Shown here piece after piece: positions 43,707-53,683 of a DNA stretch of 64,000 bases. The stretch covers positions 2,294,001 to 2,358,000 of the forward strand of contig NZ_CP017248.1 in the NCBI RefSeq assembly GCF_001735805.1, written 5' to 3'. The stretch's first letter is position 1. Each line of letters starts with the position of its first letter. This DNA is from Streptomyces fodineus. GTDB lineage: Bacteria; Actinomycetota; Actinomycetes; Streptomycetales; Streptomycetaceae. Below the pieces are notes generated by a model. That model made no database searches. It was not told where the DNA came from and saw only the letters and a list, made by a program, of their open reading frames with translations. Both the position numbers and the translations under genes were made by a program.

Positions 43707-44650
43707 GTCCCGGCGCGGACCGCGGTGCTGTCGTGGCGACCGCGGTCGTCAGACCCAATTGCTCATGACCGGTGCCGCACAAGTTGCGGGCGTTGCCGGT
43801 GGTGAAGTGAGGTAGTGACGTGGCGGACGGCTGCAGCGCGGAGTCGACGGTGGCGACCTGAGCGAGCACCGCGTCGATGGGTGTCCAGCAATAGTCGCAG
43901 CCATGCAGGAGACGCTCGGTGCCGATGGCCGCGTCGAAGGCCGGGATCTGGCGCGGAAAGGGCGTGCCGGCCACGTCGTACCAGAGGAGGCCGAGCTGCT
44001 GGACGGCGCTCGGCGCGTCGACGACGCCTCCGCCGACGTGCGCGCGGAAGAGTTCCATCCGGTCGGCGAGCAGCGGCAGCACACCTCCGCCGTGTGTCAA
44101 GATCCAGCTGATCCGCGGACGGCGGGCGAGGACTCCTTGCAGGAGCAGGTCGCTCATAGTGCGGGCGATGTCGAAGAGGAACTCCAGCATCGGTCGTGGC
44201 CGGCCAAGAGCAAGCTCGTCGGCGCGGGGCGCTGAGGTGGGGTGAACGTGGACGGCGCTGCGGCGGTCGAGTTCCTCCCAGAGCGGCTCGAACCGGGGTC
44301 ACCGAGGTAATGGGCATGGTGGTTGGTTCCACCACCAATCCGCCCGCACCGACGACGTCGAGCGCGTGGGCGGCCTCTGCGAGCGAGCCCTCGACGTCCG
44401 GCAGGGGCAGGGAGGCGAAGAGACCGAACCGCTTCGGGCCCTCCCTGCGGAGCCGGGCGCCGAACTCATTGAACTCACTTGCGAGGGCGCGGGCCTTCTT
44501 GCGGTCCCCGAAGTGCACGCCAGGCGAGGAGATCGACAGGTAGGACCTGTCGATCCCTTGGCACGGCATCATGCCGAGATGATCTGCGACGCTCCACGCG
44601 GGCCAGCCGGGCATCCCGTCGGGATGCTTGATACCGTCGGCACTTTCTGC
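43707..44650 (-). pseudogene. Broken amidohydrolase (ACMSD-like family)
   Basis: Pieces in order: [70 protein letters not shown], then after at least two frame changes near 44300, FEPLWEELDRRSAVHVHPTS, MLEFLFDIARTMSDLLLQGV, SWILTHGGGVLPLLADRMEL and the end TTGNARNL. It resembles metal-dependent decarboxylases of the amidohydrolase superfamily. The N-terminal metal motif is lost where it meets the exporter gene. Confidence 0.8.
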
Positions 44651-44653
44651 CCC

Positions 44654-46162
44654 CTACATGTGCACGACAGGTGCGGCGTTCTCGCCCTGCTGGGGCACAC
44701 CCTGGCGGTAGAGCAGGGCTGTGACGACCAGGCCGGTGACGAAGACGGCCGCCGACCACCAGTAGGCCGTGGAATAGCCCTCCAGGCCGGCCTGAGCCAG
44801 GACGCCGGGATCCTCGGGGTTGCGGCCGGAGAGATAGCCGGTGGTGGCGTCGGATGCCATCGTGCTGAGCAAGGCGATACCGATGGACCCGCCTATCTGC
44901 TGAAGGGTGTTGACTGCGGCCGAGGCGACGCCGGCATCGGTTGCCGCCACGCCGGAGGTCGCCAGGCTCATGGCGGGCGCGATGACCGTGCCCAGCCCGA
45001 TGCCGACGAGCACCAGCTGGGGCAGTACCTGCGTCACGTACCCACTGTTCAGGTCCAGCGCGGTCATCCAGACGAGCCCGGCGGCCGCAATAGCCATGCC
45101 CAGCGGCACCACCAGCCTCGGCCCTATGCGCGGTACCAGGACATTGTTGGCCACGGCGGAGGCGGACGACGAGGCCACGATCAGGGGCAGGAAGGCGAAG
45201 CCGGTGTTCAGGGCGCTGTAACCGAGGCTCTGCTGGAGGTAGTAGGTCAGGAACAGGAACACGCCGAACATGCCCGCGCCGGTGACGAAGAGGGCGGCGA
45301 AGGAGGCGCCGCGGTTACGGTCCAGCAGGACCCGCAGGGGCAGCAGCGCATGCGCCGCCCTGCCCTGCCACCAGGCGAAGACGGCCACCAGTACGGCGCC
45401 GACCGCCAGCATGCCCCAGGTCGCGGCCGAACCCCAGCCGTTTGTCTCGGCGTTCGAGAATCCGTAGACCAGGCAGAACAGGCCGATGGAGGCCAGCAGG
45501 GTGCCGGGGACGTCGAGCTTGGAGGACGTGTCGCGCGGGGTGCGGTGCAGCAGGGCCGCTCCACCGACGAACGCCACCACCGCGAAGATCACGTTGACGT
45601 ACATGGTCCAGCGCCAGTCCAGGTACTGAGTCAGCACGCCGCCGAGAATCAGGCCGATGGCTCCGCCGGCACCGGCGACCGAGCCCGCGACGGTGAATGC
45701 CTTCGCCCGTTCCCGGGGATCGGTGAAGGTGGTCATCAGAACCGAGAGGGCGGACGGGGCCAGCAGCGCGGCGAACAGCCCTTGCACGGCGCGCGCGATG
45801 ACGAGCATGGCGAATCCGTTCGCCGCGCCTGCGACCATGGAAGCGGCCGCGAAGCCGGCCAGACCCACCAGGAACGTCACCTTCTGCCCGACCAGGTCGG
45901 TGACCCGGCCGCCGAGTAGCAGCAGGCTGCCGAAGGCGAGCGCGTAGGCGGTGACCACCCACTGCCGAGAGGCGTCGGAGAAGCCCAGGTCGTGCTGGGC
46001 GGACGGCAGGGCGATGTTCACGATGGTGCCGTCGAGGACGCCCATCAGCATGGACAGCGAAACGACCAGCAGAATCCACCAGCGCCGCTGATGCGAGCTA
46101 TCGGGCACATTCTCAGGTGCGGTCTCGGCGCCGCGAGCAGCGGCGGTGGCGTTCTGGGACAT
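44654..46162 (-). CDS. DHA2 (14-TMS) major-facilitator drug exporter
   Basis: 502 residues from MSQNATAAARGAETAPENVP. Fourteen hydrophobic segments by eye. Motif C is replaced by the family pattern SLSMLMGVLDGTIVNIALPS, and motif A appears as LGGRVTDLVGQKVTFL. Proton-driven efflux of hydrophobic compounds is expected. It is 373 bp downstream of the TetR gene on the same strand. A CCGTACCGCATGAGC half-operator lies at 46233-46247, hinting at the same control. Confidence 0.9.
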   Translation of the reverse strand: MSQNATAAARGAETAPENVPDSSHQRRWWILLVVSLSMLMGVLDGTIVNIALPSAQHDLGFSDASRQWVVTAYALAFGSLLLLGGRVTDLVGQKVTFLVGLAGFAAASMVAGAANGFAMLVIARAVQGLFAALLAPSALSVLMTTFTDPRERAKAFTVAGSVAGAGGAIGLILGGVLTQYLDWRWTMYVNVIFAVVAFVGGAALLHRTPRDTSSKLDVPGTLLASIGLFCLVYGFSNAETNGWGSAATWGMLAVGAVLVAVFAWWQGRAAHALLPLRVLLDRNRGASFAALFVTGAGMFGVFLFLTYYLQQSLGYSALNTGFAFLPLIVASSSASAVANNVLVPRIGPRLVVPLGMAIAAAGLVWMTALDLNSGYVTQVLPQLVLVGIGLGTVIAPAMSLATSGVAATDAGVASAAVNTLQQIGGSIGIALLSTMASDATTGYLSGRNPEDPGVLAQAGLEGYSTAYWWSAAVFVTGLVVTALLYRQGVPQQGENAAPVVHM

Positions 46163-46535
46163 GGGGGGCAGCCCTCCAGACAGCGGTGGGGGATGGCGTA
46201 AGAGGGAAAAGAACGGATGGAGTGATCCGGTACGGCTCATGCGGTACGGGGCGCCACTTCGCGCTCACGGGCGGGAGCAGTCGGCGGCTGCCCGCCTCGG
46301 TGAACGGAGGCGCGGTTATGCAGCTCGACGAGGCCGACGATTTCCTGCCTCAGAAAGGTTTACGAACACGCGCCCTTTGCACGCAGCGTCGGCATAGGGC
46401 TGCCGTGCAGGATTTGTGGAACCACCCCGTCGGGCGGTCTTCCCCGATGTCACGGGGGTGGCTCCGCCGTGTCGCAGCCCTGGCGTCGCCCGACTGCGGG
46501 CGCGGCTCAGGTGCGAGTGCCTGGGGCACAGCGCC
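46163..46535. other. Promoter region of the exporter gene
   Basis: 373 bp without a supported gene. Contains the degenerate operator half CCGTACCGC (leftward, about 46239-46247) and short inverted repeats near 46440-46470, but no clear -35/-10. Confidence 0.35.
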
Positions 46536-47249
46536 TCAGGATGATCGGGTCAGCGGTCGGCGCCCTGGCCCGTCACGATCGCCGGTGAGCCGGCTTTCCA
46601 GGCCCGTGATCAGCGTGTCCAGCACGAGGCGGAACATGTGGTCCTGATCAGGGCCTTCATGCGCTGCAGCCGCAGGGCCGGGATCTGCGTCCGCGGCTTC
46701 CTCTTCGTCGATGTCGGGGCCGGGGGGTGTGAGGTTCGCCCACTGGTGAAGCGAGCCGTTGAGTTCGGCGCTGAGGACACCGACTACGACGGCGACCATC
46801 AGCGCGGCGATCTCCGAGACTTTTGACTGCGGCACTCCGGCAGCCGCCACGATCGCGGTGAGCGCGGTCCAGAACGGGTCGTCGGGCTGGATGAAGTCGG
46901 GCTGGTGGCTGAAGGAGTAGGCCATCAGCTTGGGGTGCCGGTGCGCCAGCGTCCGGAAGTCCGTGGCGAGCAGGCGGATCCGCTCCTGCCAGGGAGCGTC
47001 CTCCAGCGTCACGGTGCGGAACTGGGCGCCCACCATTCTCGTCACGCCGCGCAGCACGGCTTCCTTGTTCGCTACATGGTGGTACAGCGACATCGGGTTC
47101 GCATCGAGCACGGTCGCGAGCTTGCGCATGGTGAGCGCCTCGACCCCGTCCGCGTCGATGAGCCGCAGGGAGGCGGCGTAGATCCCGGCCTCGGTCAGAG
47201 GCACGTCTCTCTTCCTTGTGCCCCGCGGGGGACGCCTCGGCTTTTCCAT
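46536..47249 (-). CDS. TetR-family regulator of the CYP102-like gene
   Basis: 237 residues from MEKPRRPPRGTRKRDVPLTE; a GTG at 47204 (at VPLTEAG) preceded by AAGGAA is a good alternative. HTH: LTMRKLATVLDANPMSLYHH then VANKEAVLRGVTRMV. The C-terminal domain has the pattern of the TetR_C family (LLATDFRTLAHRHPKLM, DPFWTALTAIVAAAGVPQSK). Four CCATAC-type operators cover its start and the divergent P450 promoter. The layout matches BM3R1, the TetR repressor next to CYP102A1. Confidence 0.88.
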   Translation of the reverse strand: MEKPRRPPRGTRKRDVPLTEAGIYAASLRLIDADGVEALTMRKLATVLDANPMSLYHHVANKEAVLRGVTRMVGAQFRTVTLEDAPWQERIRLLATDFRTLAHRHPKLMAYSFSHQPDFIQPDDPFWTALTAIVAAAGVPQSKVSEIAALMVAVVVGVLSAELNGSLHQWANLTPPGPDIDEEEAADADPGPAAAAHEGPDQDHMFRLVLDTLITGLESRLTGDRDGPGRRPLTRSS

Positions 47250-47373
47250 ACCACGTACGGTATCAGTTCCATACGTCGTACGGAAATGAGCTTCCTCACA
47301 GCGGTCACCTGCCCACCCGGGTTGCACTCCGCTTTCCGTACCGCGTATGGTTTTGATGCCATACGACGTATGG
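47246..47373. promoter_or_regulatory. Cluster of four CCATAC-type operators in the divergent tetR / CYP102 promoter
   Basis: Sites: CCATACCACGTACGG (47246-47260), CCATACGTCGTACGG (47269-47283), CCGTACCGCGTATGG (47336-47350) and CCATACGACGTATGG (47359-47373). Within each pair the centres are exactly 23 bp apart. A TTGCAC (47322) with TATGGT (47346) 18 bp later could be the rightward promoter, so the third site would cover its -10. The first site overlaps the possible tetR ATG. Confidence 0.78.
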
Positions 47374-47443
47374 TTCTGTCGTGCAGCGCGGCATCGACCG
47401 GCGCCCTTGCCCTTCCCCCTCTCTCCGTACAAAGGAGCAAGCC

Positions 47444-50400
47444 ATGAGCACGAACACCGCGAACGACCTTCGCCCCATCCGGTCCCCGCGGGGGATCCCC
47501 CTCCTCGGCAACACGCCGCAGATCCCCGACACCAATCCGGTGGAGTACTTCGGTGAGCTGTCCAAGCAGTTCCCCGAGGGCATCTACGGCATGGACATCG
47601 CCGGCATCGAGCAGGTCTTCGTCTACGACCCGGACCTGGTGGCCGAGGTCAGCGACGAGACGCGGTTCTTCAAGCAGATCGACAAGACGCCGCTGCACCA
47701 CATCCGGGACTTCGCCGGCGCCGGCCTGTTCACCGCCCACCAGCACGAAGAGGAATGGGGCAGGGCACACCGGATCCTGCTGCCGGCCTTCAGCCAGCGG
47801 GCCATGAGGAACTACTTCGGGCAGATGCTGGAGATCGCCCAGAACCTGGCGGGCAAGTGGGAGCGCCGGGAAGGGAAGCCGGTCAACATCACCGACGACT
47901 ACACCCGCCTGACGCTGGACACCATCGCCCTGTCGGGGTTCGGCTACCGGTTCGACTCCTTCGACAAGGAGGAGCTGCACCCGTTCCTCAACGCGATGCT
48001 GGGCGCGCTGACCGAGTCGATGCGGCGCTCTCAGGAACTGCCGATGATGACCAAGCTGCGCAGGGCCGATGCCAAGAAGTACGGCGAGAACGTCCAGGTG
48101 ATGCGCGAGCTGGTCGAGAGCGTGATCAAGGAGCGCCAGGAGGGCAAGGGCAGCGCTGAGGACGACCTGCTGGGCCTGATGCTTGAGGCCACCGACCCGG
48201 AGACCGGCAAGCGGCTGGACGTCGACAACGTGCGTGACCAGGTGCTGACGTTCCTGATCGCCGGGCATGAGACCACCAGTGGTCTGCTGTCGTTCGCCAC
48301 GTACTCGCTGATGCGCAACCCGCATGTCCTGGCCCAGGCGTATGCCGAGGTCGACCGCCTGCTGCCCGGCGACACCGTGCCGGACTACGACACGATCATG
48401 CAGCTGGACGTGATCCCGCGGATCCTGGAGGAGACCCTGCGCCTGTGGGCTCCCATCCCGATGATCGCCAAGGCGCCCATCGACGACACCGTCATCGGCG
48501 GCCGCTACGAGCTGAAGAAGGGCACACGGGTCAGCATCCTTGAAGGCCCGCTGCACACCCATCCCAAGGCGTGGGAGCGGCCCGACGAGTTCGACATCGA
48601 CCGGTGGCTGCCGGAGAACCGGGCCCAGCAGCACCCGCACGCCTACAAGCCGTTCGGCAACGGCGTTCGTGCCTGCATCGGCCGCCAGTTCGCGCTCACC
48701 GAGGCCCGCCTGGCCCTGACACTGGTGCTGCAGAAGTTCAAGTTCTCGGACACCAGCGACTACGCGATGGACGTGCGGGAGGCGCTGACGCGCAAGCCCG
48801 GCAACTTCGAGCTGATCGTCCGGCGCCGTCAGGAGCACGAGCGGACCGTCTTCGGCGCCGCGGACCTGCAGCCCGACGACACCCAGGCCCAGGCAGCGGT
48901 CAGCGGTGTGGGTGTGAACCTGACGGTGGCGTATGGCTCCAGCCTGGGTTCGTGCGAGGACCTGGCGCGCACCATCGCCGACCGCGGCGAGCGCTCCGGC
49001 TTCGGCACCACCCTCATCAGCCTGGACGAGCTGGGCGACAACCTGCCCACCGAGGGTCTGCTCGCCGTGGTGGCCGCCAGCTACAACGGCAAGGCACCCG
49101 ACAACGCCCAGCGCTTCGACGACCTGCTCGCCGCCGGCCTGCCCGAGGGCTCGCTGGCGAACGTGCGGTTCGCGCTGCTGGGCGCCGGCAACACCCAGTG
49201 GGTGGCCACCTACCAGGCGTTCCCCAGGCGGATCGAGGAAGGTCTGCTGGCCGCCGGCGCCACGCCCGTCGTCGAGCGCGGCATCGCGGACGCCGCCGGT
49301 GACTTCGACGGCATGGCGAGTCGCTGGATGGACACCCTGTGGGCCACTCTGGCCGAGGAGTACGCCGCCGACACCTCCGAGGCGAGCGGCCCGCGTTACC
49401 AGGTCCAGCTGCTCACCGAGTCCGACGTGCGCCCCGCCATCGTCTCCGAGCAGGCGTACCCGCTCACGGTGGTGGCCAACGAGGAGCTCGTGGCCGACGC
49501 GACCGGCCTGTGGGACTTCCAGATCGAGCCGCCGCGCCCGTCCGCGAAGTCCATCACCGTCGAGCTGCCCGAGGGTGTCACCTACGACACCGGCAACCAC
49601 CTGGCCGTCTTCGCCAAGAACGAACTCGCCCTGGTGGAGCGCGCCCTGAGGCGGCTCGGCGTCGACTACGACCAGGTGCTCCGGCTCGACCAGCCCGCAG
49701 GCGGCCGCACCCACCTGCCGGTCGGCACCCCGGTCACCGCCGGCATCCTGCTCACCGAGTTCCTGGAGCTGCAGGACGTGGCCACCCGCTCCCAGATCAA
49801 AACGCTCGCCGAGCACACCGAGTGCCCATGGACCCGGCCGCAGCTCCAGGCGTACACCGCCGACACCCAGGAAGCCGAGGAGCACTACAGCAAGGAGATC
49901 CTCGGCAAGCGCGTCTCCGTGTTGGCCCTGCTGGAGCGCTTCCCCGCGGTCGAGCTGCCGCTGGCTGTCTTCCTGGAGATGATGGGCCCCATCCGCCCGC
50001 GCTTCTACTCCATCTCCTCCGCCCCGTCCGCCAACCCGCGCCATGTGCGCCTGACCGTCGGCCTGCTGGAAGGCCCGGCCCTGTCCGGCGACGGCCAGTA
50101 CCGCGGCACCTGCTCCTCCTACATCGCCGGCCTCGAACCCGGAGACGTCGTCTACGGCTACGTCCGCGTGCCCTCCCCCACCTTCGCCCCGCCCGCCGAC
50201 CCCGCCACACCGCTGATCCTGATCGGCCCCGGCACCGGCATCGCGCCGCTGCGCGGCTTCCTGGAGGAGCGGGCGACACAGCACGCGAACGGCACCGAGG
50301 TCGGCCTGTCGCAGGTCTTCGTCGGCTGCCGCCACCCGGAGCACGACTACTTCTACAAGCAGGAGATGCAGGACTGGGAGCAGGCCGGCATCGCCCAGAT

Positions 50401-50665
50401 CCACACCGCCTATTCCGCGGTGACCGGGCACCCGGCCCGGTTCGTGCAGAACGCCATGGCCAACGCCGCCGACACGGTGTGGCAAGCCATCGAGGACGGC
50501 GCGTACATCTACATCTGCGGTGACGGCCGCCGCATGGCCCCCGCCGTCCGCGAGGCCCTCGCCGCCATCCACCGCCAGAAGACCGGCAGCGACGACGAGA
50601 CCGCCCAGCAGTGGCTCGCCCAGCTCGAAGCGGACGAGCGCTACCAGCAGGACGTCTTCGCCTGA
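47444..50665 (+). CDS. CYP102-type self-sufficient cytochrome P450 / NADPH-P450 reductase
   Basis: 1073 residues. P450 domain 1-460: I-helix AGHETTSG (about 272), ExxR in EETLRLW, heme loop FGNGVRACIGRQFA (Cys about 411). Flavodoxin-like FMN domain from about 490 (NLTVAYGSSLGSCEDLA). FAD/NADPH domain: RFYSISSAPS, GTCSSYIAGL, GPGTGIAPLRGFLEERA (about 928), YICGDGRRMAPAV. Soluble. Family members hydroxylate fatty acids near the omega end with their own reductase. AAAGGAG ribosome-binding site. Likely repressed by the divergent TetR protein and relieved by fatty acids or similar ligands (inference from BM3). Confidence 0.95.
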   Translation: MSTNTANDLRPIRSPRGIPLLGNTPQIPDTNPVEYFGELSKQFPEGIYGMDIAGIEQVFVYDPDLVAEVSDETRFFKQIDKTPLHHIRDFAGAGLFTAHQHEEEWGRAHRILLPAFSQRAMRNYFGQMLEIAQNLAGKWERREGKPVNITDDYTRLTLDTIALSGFGYRFDSFDKEELHPFLNAMLGALTESMRRSQELPMMTKLRRADAKKYGENVQVMRELVESVIKERQEGKGSAEDDLLGLMLEATDPETGKRLDVDNVRDQVLTFLIAGHETTSGLLSFATYSLMRNPHVLAQAYAEVDRLLPGDTVPDYDTIMQLDVIPRILEETLRLWAPIPMIAKAPIDDTVIGGRYELKKGTRVSILEGPLHTHPKAWERPDEFDIDRWLPENRAQQHPHAYKPFGNGVRACIGRQFALTEARLALTLVLQKFKFSDTSDYAMDVREALTRKPGNFELIVRRRQEHERTVFGAADLQPDDTQAQAAVSGVGVNLTVAYGSSLGSCEDLARTIADRGERSGFGTTLISLDELGDNLPTEGLLAVVAASYNGKAPDNAQRFDDLLAAGLPEGSLANVRFALLGAGNTQWVATYQAFPRRIEEGLLAAGATPVVERGIADAAGDFDGMASRWMDTLWATLAEEYAADTSEASGPRYQVQLLTESDVRPAIVSEQAYPLTVVANEELVADATGLWDFQIEPPRPSAKSITVELPEGVTYDTGNHLAVFAKNELALVERALRRLGVDYDQVLRLDQPAGGRTHLPVGTPVTAGILLTEFLELQDVATRSQIKTLAEHTECPWTRPQLQAYTADTQEAEEHYSKEILGKRVSVLALLERFPAVELPLAVFLEMMGPIRPRFYSISSAPSANPRHVRLTVGLLEGPALSGDGQYRGTCSSYIAGLEPGDVVYGYVRVPSPTFAPPADPATPLILIGPGTGIAPLRGFLEERATQHANGTEVGLSQVFVGCRHPEHDYFYKQEMQDWEQAGIAQIHTAYSAVTGHPARFVQNAMANAADTVWQAIEDGAYIYICGDGRRMAPAVREALAAIHRQKTGSDDETAQQWLAQLEADERYQQDVFA

Positions 50666-50819
50666 CCGCCGCAAGGCGCACTCCCCCAGCCGCCGGGAGG
50701 CGTGCGGCATCCCCCGCTGCCGGCCGTACGCCTCCCGGCCACCACAAGCCCCTCACGCACCCCATGGCACCCAGCGTCCCGGATCATCGGGCGGTGCCGG
50801 TCACAGAAAGCAGACCTTC

Positions 50820-51866
50820 ATGGACACCATGCTCGCCGGACGCTTCCATCTGGACAGCAAGAAGTTCGCCGTGGAGGAAGTCCCGATCCCCGTGCCGGGG
50901 CCGGGCGAGGTCCTCATCGAAGTCAAGGCCGCGGGCGTCTGCCTCTCCGACGTCCACCTTCTCGACGGCTCCCTCGTCCCGCTGTTCGCCACCTCCGACA
51001 CGGTCACCGTCGGCCACGAGGTCTCCGGCGTCGTCCACACCCTCGGCCCCGACCTCAAGCGCGGCCTGACCGCCGGCACCCGCGTCACCCTGGAGGCCGG
51101 CAAGACCTGCGGCCGGTGCGCCGGCTGCGTGCGCCGCCGCCCCTGCACCCAGATGCTCACCGCCGGCATCGACTACGACGGCGGCTGGGCCGAGTACGTG
51201 ATCGCCCGCGAGGACACCCTCATCCCGATCCCCGACAGCCTCCCCTTCGACCAGGCGGCGATCATCCCCGACGCAGTCTCCACCCCCTACGCCGCCGTCG
51301 TCGCCACCGCGGGCGTCCGTCCCGCCCAGTCCGTCGGCATCTGGGGGGTGGGAGGAGTCGGCGCGCACAACGTACGCCTCGCCCGCCTGGTCGGCGCCGC
51401 CCCGATCATCGCCGTCGACCCGCTGCCCAGCGCCCGCGAACGCGCCCTCGCCTTCGGCGCGGACCTCGCGCTCGACCCGGCAGCCCCCGACTTCGCCGAC
51501 CAGGTACGCGCAGCCACCGACGGACGCGGCCTGGACTTCGCCTTCGACTGCGCCGGCGTCCCCGCCGTCCGCGACCAGGCCGCCTCCGTACTCGGCCTCG
51601 GCGGCTCCCTGATCCTGGTGGGCATCACACCCCGGCCACTGACCATCACCGAGGGCCTGACCTTCAACTACCTGCAGAAGCAGGTGCGCGGCCACTACGG
51701 CGGCTTCCCCGAGTCCGTCTCCGAGCTGGTACAGCTGACCGCGGCCGGCCGCCTCGACCTCGCCCCCTCCATCACCGACCACATCCCCCTCATCGACGCG
51801 GCCGACGCGGTCAGTCGTCTGGAGAACAAGATCGGCGACCCGATCCGCCTCATCCTCGTCCCCTGA
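50820..51866 (+). CDS. Zinc-dependent medium-chain alcohol dehydrogenase
   Basis: 348 residues from MDTMLAGRFHLDSKKFAVEE. Catalytic zinc ligands: Cys in GVCLSDVHLL, His-Glu in VGHEVSG; structural zinc loop CGRCAGCVRRRPC. Rossmann motif GVGGVGAHN and NAD-type acid in AVDP. Substrate unknown. It lies 155 bp after the CYP102-like gene in the same direction, so it may oxidise the hydroxylated product to aldehyde or ketone. Confidence 0.9.
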   Translation: MDTMLAGRFHLDSKKFAVEEVPIPVPGPGEVLIEVKAAGVCLSDVHLLDGSLVPLFATSDTVTVGHEVSGVVHTLGPDLKRGLTAGTRVTLEAGKTCGRCAGCVRRRPCTQMLTAGIDYDGGWAEYVIAREDTLIPIPDSLPFDQAAIIPDAVSTPYAAVVATAGVRPAQSVGIWGVGGVGAHNVRLARLVGAAPIIAVDPLPSARERALAFGADLALDPAAPDFADQVRAATDGRGLDFAFDCAGVPAVRDQAASVLGLGGSLILVGITPRPLTITEGLTFNYLQKQVRGHYGGFPESVSELVQLTAAGRLDLAPSITDHIPLIDAADAVSRLENKIGDPIRLILVP

Positions 51867-51974
51867 CGCCCGTCAGCAGGACGACAAGCCACCCTGGGCA
51901 GGGGTGAGTGGGCGCCGGTGCGTGAGGGAACACCGGCGCCCACGGCTTTCCGGCAACCGCGGAGAGACAGAACC

Positions 51975-52643
51975 ATGCAGACGACCGACACCCCGGGCCG
52001 CGCACCGCAGCGCAGCGACGCTCGCGCGAACCGTCAACGCATTCTCGCCACCGCTCGACGGAAACTGCGGGACGACCCCGACGCAAGTCTCGACAGCATC
52101 GCTGTGGCTGCCGGCCTCGCGCGGCGCACCTTCTACGGACACTTCTCCAACCGGCAGGCGCTCATCACCGAGTTGGCGCAGGAAGCAGCCCAGGCGCTTC
52201 GCCAAGCGTTCGCCATGACACGCATCCCGGGCGCTGATCCGCTGGAGGAGATGGCGCGGATGGCCCTGGCGGCATGGGCGGTGGGCGACCAGTACCGCAT
52301 GCTCATCTCCCTCGGTCGCCGCCACCTCGGAGAGGAGGCCATCCGCGCCACCCTGGCACCTGCCCGCCATGAGGCCATCGCGGCCATACGGCGTGGCCAG
52401 CACGAAGGCGTGTTCGCGAACCACGTCCCCGCACCCGTCCTCGCACAAGCGCTGGAAGCACTGATGCTGGCCCTCGCCGAGGAGAACACCACGTCCACCT
52501 GGGCGGACCCCACGGGTGAGGCCGCGGCGACCGCGTTCCTCGTCGCCGCCGGCGTAGCACCACAGACCGCATCACGCCGGGTTCGAGCCGTGTTGCATGA
52601 CCAAGTGGTGTCTGTGCTGCAGCCAGATGCAGCCATGACATGA
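51975..52643 (+). CDS. TetR-family regulator
   Basis: 222 residues from MQTTDTPGRAPQRSDARANR. HTH: ASLDSIAVAAGLARRTFYGH, then FSNRQALITELAQEA. The C-terminal domain (RHEAIAAIRRGQHEGVFANH) is unremarkable. It follows the alcohol dehydrogenase by 108 bp and precedes the alpha/beta hydrolase, either of which it might control. Confidence 0.88.
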   Translation: MQTTDTPGRAPQRSDARANRQRILATARRKLRDDPDASLDSIAVAAGLARRTFYGHFSNRQALITELAQEAAQALRQAFAMTRIPGADPLEEMARMALAAWAVGDQYRMLISLGRRHLGEEAIRATLAPARHEAIAAIRRGQHEGVFANHVPAPVLAQALEALMLALAEENTTSTWADPTGEAAATAFLVAAGVAPQTASRRVRAVLHDQVVSVLQPDAAMT

Positions 52644-52877
52644 CCGGAACGCCGCCTGGCTGCGCGGTACTGGTGGTCACCCCGGTCGGAGCAGTTGTAC
52701 CGACTCGTTGACCAGTGTGGATCGAAACGCCTCAGGCACGAAGTGCCGCGCCACTCGGGTCCCGTCCACGTGGGAGCGAAGACCCTGACCCGCGGCACGA
52801 GGCTTCGGCATCTTTACCTGCTCTGTGCCGTTTCTTCGCTTCTCAATAAAAATATCCATCCTTGTAGGAGTTCATTC

Positions 52878-53609
52878 ATGCCTGCCATTCTGATCCACGG
52901 CGTACCCGACACCCACCACGTGTGGGACGGCGTGCGCGAGCACCTGACCCGCAGCGACGTGGAGGCTTGGGACCTGCCCGGTTTCGGTTCGCCGCGACCC
53001 GAGGGCTTCCACTGCACCAAGGAGGAGTACGTCTCCTGGCTCATCGAGCGGTTGGAGGCACTCGGCGAGCCGGTCGACCTGGTCGGCCATGACTGGGGCT
53101 GCCTCCTCACCGCGCGCGTGGCTTGTGTACGGCCGGATCTGATCCGCACGTGGGCCGGCAGCAACGGTCCGGTCAGCGCCGAGTACGTCTGGCATCCACT
53201 GGCCAAGCTGTGGCAGGACCCGGTCGCGGGCGACCGCTGGGCCAAGGAGTACGACCCCGGCGCGTTCGCCAAGGACCTGACCGACAACCTCCAGATCCCG
53301 GCTGGGCTGGCCGAACAGACGGCCGACCGCGTGGACGAGACCATGCGCGACAGCATTCTCAAGCTGTACCGCTCCGCATTGACGGTCGGTGCGGAGTGGG
53401 AACCGGATCTCGCGGACCTGACCGGACCGTCCCTGGTGTTCTGGGGGGCGTTCGACCCAGTCTGCCCCGTCGAGTTCGGCGAGAAGATGGCCGCGTCCGT
53501 GCGCGCCACCCGTTTTCTGAGGCTGGACAGCAGCCACTGGACGCCGATCCAGAAGCCGACCGAGGTCGCCGCCGCCCTCGAGGACCACTGGAGCAGCTCC
53601 CGGGGGTGA
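52878..53609 (+). CDS. Alpha/beta hydrolase with Asp nucleophile (epoxide hydrolase / dehalogenase-like)
   Basis: 243 residues. Oxyanion HG motif in ILIHGVPDTHHVW, nucleophile motif GHDWGC with Asp instead of Ser, acid in FDPVCP, and catalytic His in DSSHWTPIQ. The Asp nucleophile is typical of epoxide hydrolases, haloalkane and fluoroacetate dehalogenases. No signal peptide. Ribosome-binding site TAGGAG. It has a strong terminator hairpin just downstream. Confidence 0.9.
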   Translation: MPAILIHGVPDTHHVWDGVREHLTRSDVEAWDLPGFGSPRPEGFHCTKEEYVSWLIERLEALGEPVDLVGHDWGCLLTARVACVRPDLIRTWAGSNGPVSAEYVWHPLAKLWQDPVAGDRWAKEYDPGAFAKDLTDNLQIPAGLAEQTADRVDETMRDSILKLYRSALTVGAEWEPDLADLTGPSLVFWGAFDPVCPVEFGEKMAASVRATRFLRLDSSHWTPIQKPTEVAAALEDHWSSSRG

Positions 53610-53630
53610 CTGGCGCGTCCCGCAACAGCG

Positions 53631-53683
53631 CCCGTGGGTGCATCTCGGGCGGCGCTGGCCCCATGCCGCCCGGCACCCACGGG
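53631..53683. terminator. Long two-stage hairpin terminator
   Basis: Outer stem CCCGTGGGTGC / GCACCCACGGG (11 bp perfect) encloses an inner stem CGGGCGGC / GCCGCCCG (8 bp). It starts 22 bp after the hydrolase stop codon. The rest of the 53610-53956 gap carries no gene I can support. Confidence 0.75.

Noticed and set aside
47195..50710. Leftward open frame of 1171 codons opposite the CYP102-like gene
   Set aside because: Mirror of a high-GC reading frame; no motifs, and the rightward frame shows every P450 and reductase signature.
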